Positions 7,496-11,153 of a DNA stretch of 11,153 nucleotides are shown here, one piece after another. Under the pieces are notes generated by a model. That model was not told the origin of the DNA, searched no databases, and worked only from the letters and a program-made list of their open reading frames with translations. The stretch spans positions 1-11,153 of the forward strand of contig JAEEOD010000155.1 of NCBI GenBank assembly GCA_016284115.1, in the 5' to 3' direction. The position numbers and the translations under genes are program-made. Numbering within the stretch: the first letter of the stretch is position 1; every line of letters starts with the position of its first letter. The DNA is from Bacteroidaceae bacterium. Its GTDB lineage: Bacteria; Bacteroidota; Bacteroidia; Bacteroidales; Bacteroidaceae.

Positions 7496-10400
7496 TTATA
7501 ACTCGAAGTTCACACCAAATACAAATGAACGGGTAGGAGGTGTGTCTGTCTGACGATATCCATTCACGTCCACATCTGGATCAACATTCTTTGATGCATT
7601 GTAAATCAAGAATGGATTGGTAGCACGGAAATAAACACGCATGTTATTGATGACACTCTTCTTCACAGGAATCCTGTAGCCGAAAGTAATATCACGCATG
7701 CGGATATTGTCAGTAGAACGGATGGTACGTGAAGAGAACTTATCTGAACGATAAGGGTTAGCATAGATAGGACGAGGATTATCTACTTCGTCACCTGGAT
7801 TTCTCCAGTAGTTGCCAACCACATCCTTCACCATATTGAATGAACCAATACGAACACCGTCAGAGAACTGCAAGAAGTAACCTGGGTAGTCGAACATACT
7901 TGCACCACCTTGGAATGAAATCATGAATGACAAATCAAAGTTCTTCCAAGTAAAGCGGTTAGTGATACCACCGAGGTAATCAGGAATTGCTTTACCCACG
8001 ATAGTGCTACCAGCCTTTGCATAAGTGTTTGTTACACCCTGAGAGTGATCTTCTGGGTCAATCCAGAACTCACCAAGACCTGTTTCCTTGTTGACACCAA
8101 CAAACTGAGGCAAATAGAAGGTATGCATAGACTTACCTTCACGCAGGATGTACATATCACCATCACCATACTGAACATCTTCTCCATTAGGCAACTCTTT
8201 CACTTTGTTGCTCTGGAATGAAATATTAAAGTCAGTTGACCAAGTAAAGTCCTTAGTTACGATGTTCTGTGAACTGATAGAAATCTCAAGACCCTTGTTG
8301 GTCAACTTGCCGAGATTAGAAGTCTTACTTCCAAAGCCAGTTACCCATGAGATAGGAGTCGCAAACAACATGTCCTTAGTCAGCTTATTGTAGTACTCAA
8401 CTGTTATACCCACACGGCCAAATAAGTTCCAGTCCAAACCAACGTTAAAGTTCTGAGACTTTTCCCAACCTAATGTTGGGTTAGAAAGCTGTGCCCATGT
8501 ATAAGCAGAACCATTACCATAACCAGCAGTTGTACCATAAGTACCCATGTAAGGATAGTAACCTGTAGGTAAATTACCGTTGGTACCGTAAGAAACACGC
8601 AACTTCAGGTCATTGAACAAAGGATTGTCCTTTAGGAACTCTTCGCCGCTGATACGCCATGCACCTGATACTGACCAGAAGTTTGACCAACGGTTGTCAG
8701 CAGCTAAACGAGAAGAGCCGTCACGGCGGAAAGAAGCAGACAAGTAGTACTTGTTGTCATAGTTGTAGTTAGCGTTAGCCAGCCATGACAACATCGCAGA
8801 ACCATATTCATAGCTACGGCCACGATAGTCAGAACCGTTAGCCAGTTCAGGTAACTTCCAAGTTACATAACCCTGAGCAGCTGCATAAGTATAGTTTAGC
8901 TTGCGGTTCTCTAACTCGAAACCAGCCAATACCTGCAAGTTGTGCTTGCCAAAACTATTAGCATAATTCAAAGTAGAAGAAGAAGTCAGGGTAGTATTAG
9001 TAAAGTTATAACGAGAACCCAAACCATTGTATGAAGCGCCGTTCACTGAGTTTGGTGCCCAGAATTCCTGCTCGTTGTTAGCCACATAGTCATAACCGAA
9101 TACTGAGCGTGCAGTGAAGTTATAAGGCAACTTGATTTCAACGTCAGCATTAGTCATGCTACGCATTGTGTTAGACTTGTCGAATTCAGAGAACTCGTTG
9201 ATGTTCTTGCTCTGTGACAAGTGAGGATTGGTTGTCTTACCAAAAGCGATATCAGGATTGTATTCGCCATTAGGCAACTTAACAGTTGCAGAAGGGTCAG
9301 ATGAGAACATGATTGACAGAGGAGCTGAAGTACCAAAACCCTGGCTCTGGTCGTTCTGATCGCGGAAACCATTTGTATTGGTGTAAGAAATCATCTGCTT
9401 AACACCTACCTTTAACCAGTCTGTTACTTGGTGGTCCAAATTGATACGGCCGCTGAAACGTTCGAAATCGCTACCTCTAACTACACCATTTACTTTGTTA
9501 TAGCCGAAGCTTGCATAGAACTGAGTTCTGTCAGAACCACCGCTGATACCTACCTGATGGTTAGTGGTAACGCCTCTACGATAAACTTCCTTGCTCCAGT
9601 CTGTGTTCGTGTTACCAGAAGGATCGTGGAACCAACCGCCTTCTTCCCAAGCAGTGTTCACCTCTTCAATAGCATATTGGCGAGCTGTTTCAGGATCTAA
9701 GCCAGCACGAAGTTCGAAGTATCCTTCCAGACCATCCTCATAGTACTGTTTCAATTCCTTAGAATTCATCATTTTGAGAGCCTTCTGGTTAGCCACTTCG
9801 CTCCAACCTACTTCACCATCATATGTTACGCGAGTACGGCCAATAGCACCTTTCTTAGTAGTAATGATGATGACACCATTAGCAGCACGAGAACCATACA
9901 AAGAAGAAGCAGCAGCATCCTTCAGCACGGTCATGCTCTCAATATCGTCAGGGTTCAGAGAAGCCAGGATTGACTGAGACTTCAGACCAGAAGTTGCATC
10001 ACCGTCGCTCATGATAGGCACACCATCCACTACATAGAGAGGTTGAGTAGAACCATTGATAGAACCGATACCACGAATCTGGATGCGCTGGTCAGCACCA
10101 GGATCACCAGTAGCTGCACCTACACGCACACCTGCCACCTTACCTTCAAATGATTTTACCAGTGACTGGCGCTGTGCTGACATGTCAGTATCACGCATAA
10201 CAGATGCAGAACCAGTAAATGACGCTTTGGTGGTAGTGCCGTATGCTACGACCATGACTTCGTCGAGCACTTCGGCATCATTTTTCAAAACAATCTGAAT
10301 GTTACCAGTAGTAATGGGAACTAATTGAGTTCTCATACCAACATAAGATACCTGCAAATTCTTAGCAGATGCAGGAACACCGGAAATGGTGAACTTACCC

Positions 10401-10570
10401 TCTATGTCAGTGATAGTACCTCTTGCTGTACCTTCTACCAAAATAGAAGCACCGATTACAGGCTCGTTGTTTTCATCAACAACAGTACCTGATACGGTGA
10501 GATTCTGAGCCATTGCCAATGTGAAGCTTGCAAATAAGCAAGCCAAAAGCACTAATACTCTTTCTTTCAT
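7496..10570 (-). CDS. SusC/RagA family TonB-dependent outer membrane transporter
   Basis: This 1024-residue outer-membrane transporter imports nutrients using energy from TonB, together with the SusD-like lipoprotein encoded next to it. The open frame extends 22 codons further upstream, but the start at 10570 (MKERVLVLLACLF) is chosen because it begins a normal signal peptide with likely cleavage after AMA-21. In order: a carboxypeptidase-regulatory-like beta-sandwich (about 24-97, VSGTVVDENNEPVIGASILVEGT); the TonB-box region EVMVVAYGT (104-112); the plug domain with QIRGIGSI (164-171) and the SusC signature PLYVVDGVPI to LKDAAASSLYGSRAANG (177-232); then a large beta-barrel to the C-terminus. 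There is no N-terminal STN domain, so it should not signal to an anti-sigma factor. Length is typical for the family. The last residues, FGVNFEL, end in Leu rather than the usual aromatic. Confidence 0.96.
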   Translation of the reverse strand: MKERVLVLLACLFASFTLAMAQNLTVSGTVVDENNEPVIGASILVEGTARGTITDIEGKFTISGVPASAKNLQVSYVGMRTQLVPITTGNIQIVLKNDAEVLDEVMVVAYGTTTKASFTGSASVMRDTDMSAQRQSLVKSFEGKVAGVRVGAATGDPGADQRIQIRGIGSINGSTQPLYVVDGVPIMSDGDATSGLKSQSILASLNPDDIESMTVLKDAAASSLYGSRAANGVIIITTKKGAIGRTRVTYDGEVGWSEVANQKALKMMNSKELKQYYEDGLEGYFELRAGLDPETARQYAIEEVNTAWEEGGWFHDPSGNTNTDWSKEVYRRGVTTNHQVGISGGSDRTQFYASFGYNKVNGVVRGSDFERFSGRINLDHQVTDWLKVGVKQMISYTNTNGFRDQNDQSQGFGTSAPLSIMFSSDPSATVKLPNGEYNPDIAFGKTTNPHLSQSKNINEFSEFDKSNTMRSMTNADVEIKLPYNFTARSVFGYDYVANNEQEFWAPNSVNGASYNGLGSRYNFTNTTLTSSSTLNYANSFGKHNLQVLAGFELENRKLNYTYAAAQGYVTWKLPELANGSDYRGRSYEYGSAMLSWLANANYNYDNKYYLSASFRRDGSSRLAADNRWSNFWSVSGAWRISGEEFLKDNPLFNDLKLRVSYGTNGNLPTGYYPYMGTYGTTAGYGNGSAYTWAQLSNPTLGWEKSQNFNVGLDWNLFGRVGITVEYYNKLTKDMLFATPISWVTGFGSKTSNLGKLTNKGLEISISSQNIVTKDFTWSTDFNISFQSNKVKELPNGEDVQYGDGDMYILREGKSMHTFYLPQFVGVNKETGLGEFWIDPEDHSQGVTNTYAKAGSTIVGKAIPDYLGGITNRFTWKNFDLSFMISFQGGASMFDYPGYFLQFSDGVRIGSFNMVKDVVGNYWRNPGDEVDNPRPIYANPYRSDKFSSRTIRSTDNIRMRDITFGYRIPVKKSVINNMRVYFRATNPFLIYNASKNVDPDVDVNGYRQTDTPPTRSFVFGVNFEL

Positions 10571-10669
10571 AGAATTAATTATTAATAAATAACTGTCAAA
10601 ATAATTTACATTTATGCGTAATTCTAAACATTCCATTTACTGATGGACCGCAAAGTACATAATTGGGCG

Positions 10670-10700
10670 CAAAGTTACCTAAAATCTTTTTTACTGCAAA
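10670..10700 (-). promoter_or_regulatory. Bacteroidetes-type promoter of the susC/susD-like operon
   Basis: On the minus strand TTTG (10700-10697), a 19-bp spacer and TAACTTTG (10677-10670) match the -33/-7 consensus closely. Predicted initiation is near 10663, giving an AU-rich leader of about 90 nt before the ATG at 10570. This also supports the downstream start, although the upstream in-frame codons would still be inside the transcript. The octamer CGCAAAGT recurs on the plus strand at 10649 and 10668. Confidence 0.72.
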
Positions 10701-10829
10701 TTTTTTGCCTCTTTTTTTAAAAAATATCCTAAAAAATGCCACTAATTATATAAGAAATGATAAAAATGTGAAACAATTTTGTGAATAAATACCGTATATG
10801 CCTGTTACCACTATCCTTGCTTATAAAAA

Positions 10830-11153
10830 TCACTTTTTACATTTGATGATAATCTTTTGATCAGGATTTAGCGTAGTAACGAAGAGATAGGTATCACCCC
10901 CTTCAGAGAGGTGAAGGCGTTTGCGCAGTTCTGCCACAGAGGCTGGGAAGTTACGAACGGTGAGATTGGCTTTGGTAAGCTCTGATAGTAGAGTCTTTAG
11001 TTCTTTCTTGCCAAAACCGCTGACAGCTTCTACTTGGAGCATACGACCAGGAAAGTTGGGCAAAGTTTTATCTGAGGTATAGAGGTGGCTGTTAGCGTGT
11101 AGTTTCTGAAGTCCATATCGGTTGGCTAAGCAGCGATAGGCACCTGCTTTTAG
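10830..11153 (-). CDS. C-terminus of a class I SAM-dependent methyltransferase with THUMP-like domain (5' end outside window)
   Basis: The frame is open from the right edge of the window to the TGA at 10832-10830, giving about 107 residues. It begins LKAGAYRCLANRYGLQKLHANSHLY and ends LFVTTLNPDQKIIIKCKK. I recognise this as the tail of a Bacteroidetes methyltransferase family whose last part is a THUMP-like fold: AYR-LA-RYGL-KLH-NSHLYTS, then the FPGRMLQVE strand, a FGKKELKTLL helix, and the VRNFPASVAELRKRLHLSEGG segment. The catalytic domain with its SAM-binding motifs lies beyond the window, so enzyme activity and target (probably RNA) are inferred from the tail alone. The TTG at 11063 is an internal codon, not the start. 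No convincing terminator separates it from the SusC-like promoter downstream. Confidence 0.7.
   Translation of the reverse strand, partial: LKAGAYRCLANRYGLQKLHANSHLYTSDKTLPNFPGRMLQVEAVSGFGKKELKTLLSELTKANLTVRNFPASVAELRKRLHLSEGGDTYLFVTTLNPDQKIIIKCKK

Noticed and set aside
10571..10636. 22-codon N-terminal extension of the SusC-like protein
   Set aside because: MECLELRINVNYFDSYLLIINS would bury the signal peptide that begins at the ATG at 10570, and the segment lies in the AT-rich leader.
10815..10850. Possible terminator of the methyltransferase gene (AAAAA-GTGA-TTTTT on the minus strand)
   Set aside because: The stem is five A-T pairs only, too weak to call.

Overview
The window looks like chromosomal DNA of an anaerobic Bacteroidales bacterium, most likely Prevotellaceae. 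The signs are a SusC/SusD outer-membrane pair, a fumarate reductase operon of the cytochrome b558 type in the order C-A-B, a Bacteroidetes-type S41 protease, no clear Shine-Dalgarno sequences, and three promoters that fit the Bacteroidetes consensus (TTTG, 19-20 bp, TAnnTTTG). Genus is inference; no rRNA or other marker is present.

Layout. Positions 1-1063 (+) hold the C-terminal two thirds of a carboxy-terminal processing protease (S41), with its Ser/Lys/Gln active site intact. It overlaps by 15 bp, tail to tail, a secreted or membrane PAP2-type phosphatase (1049-1651, -). A 255-bp divergent region (1652-1906) carries one promoter for the phosphatase and one for the fumarate reductase operon, plus several short inverted repeats. 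The operon frdC-frdA-frdB (1907-5415, +) encodes a membrane di-haem cytochrome b, a flavoprotein and an iron-sulfur protein. It ends at a strong intrinsic terminator (5439-5476). In fermenting Bacteroidales this complex reduces fumarate to succinate as the last step of anaerobic electron transport.

The next 660 bp have no gene. They contain a degenerate tandem array with a strict 22-bp period (about 13 units, 5502-5788), then AT-rich DNA with nothing recognisable, then a terminator for the minus strand (6016-6048). The rest is a minus-strand two-gene operon: a SusC-like TonB-dependent transporter (7496-10570) followed 15 bp later by a SusD-like surface lipoprotein (6080-7480). It has its own promoter (10670-10700). 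The pair should form one nutrient importer in the outer membrane, but no glycoside hydrolase, peptidase or regulator is linked to it here, so the substrate is unknown. The right edge (10830-11153, -) is the C-terminus of a SAM-dependent methyltransferase with a THUMP-like tail.

Most of the window is ordinary core and nutrient-uptake content. The part not explained by known features is the 22-bp array and its internal inverted repeats. Second is the cluster of dyads in front of the fumarate reductase promoter.
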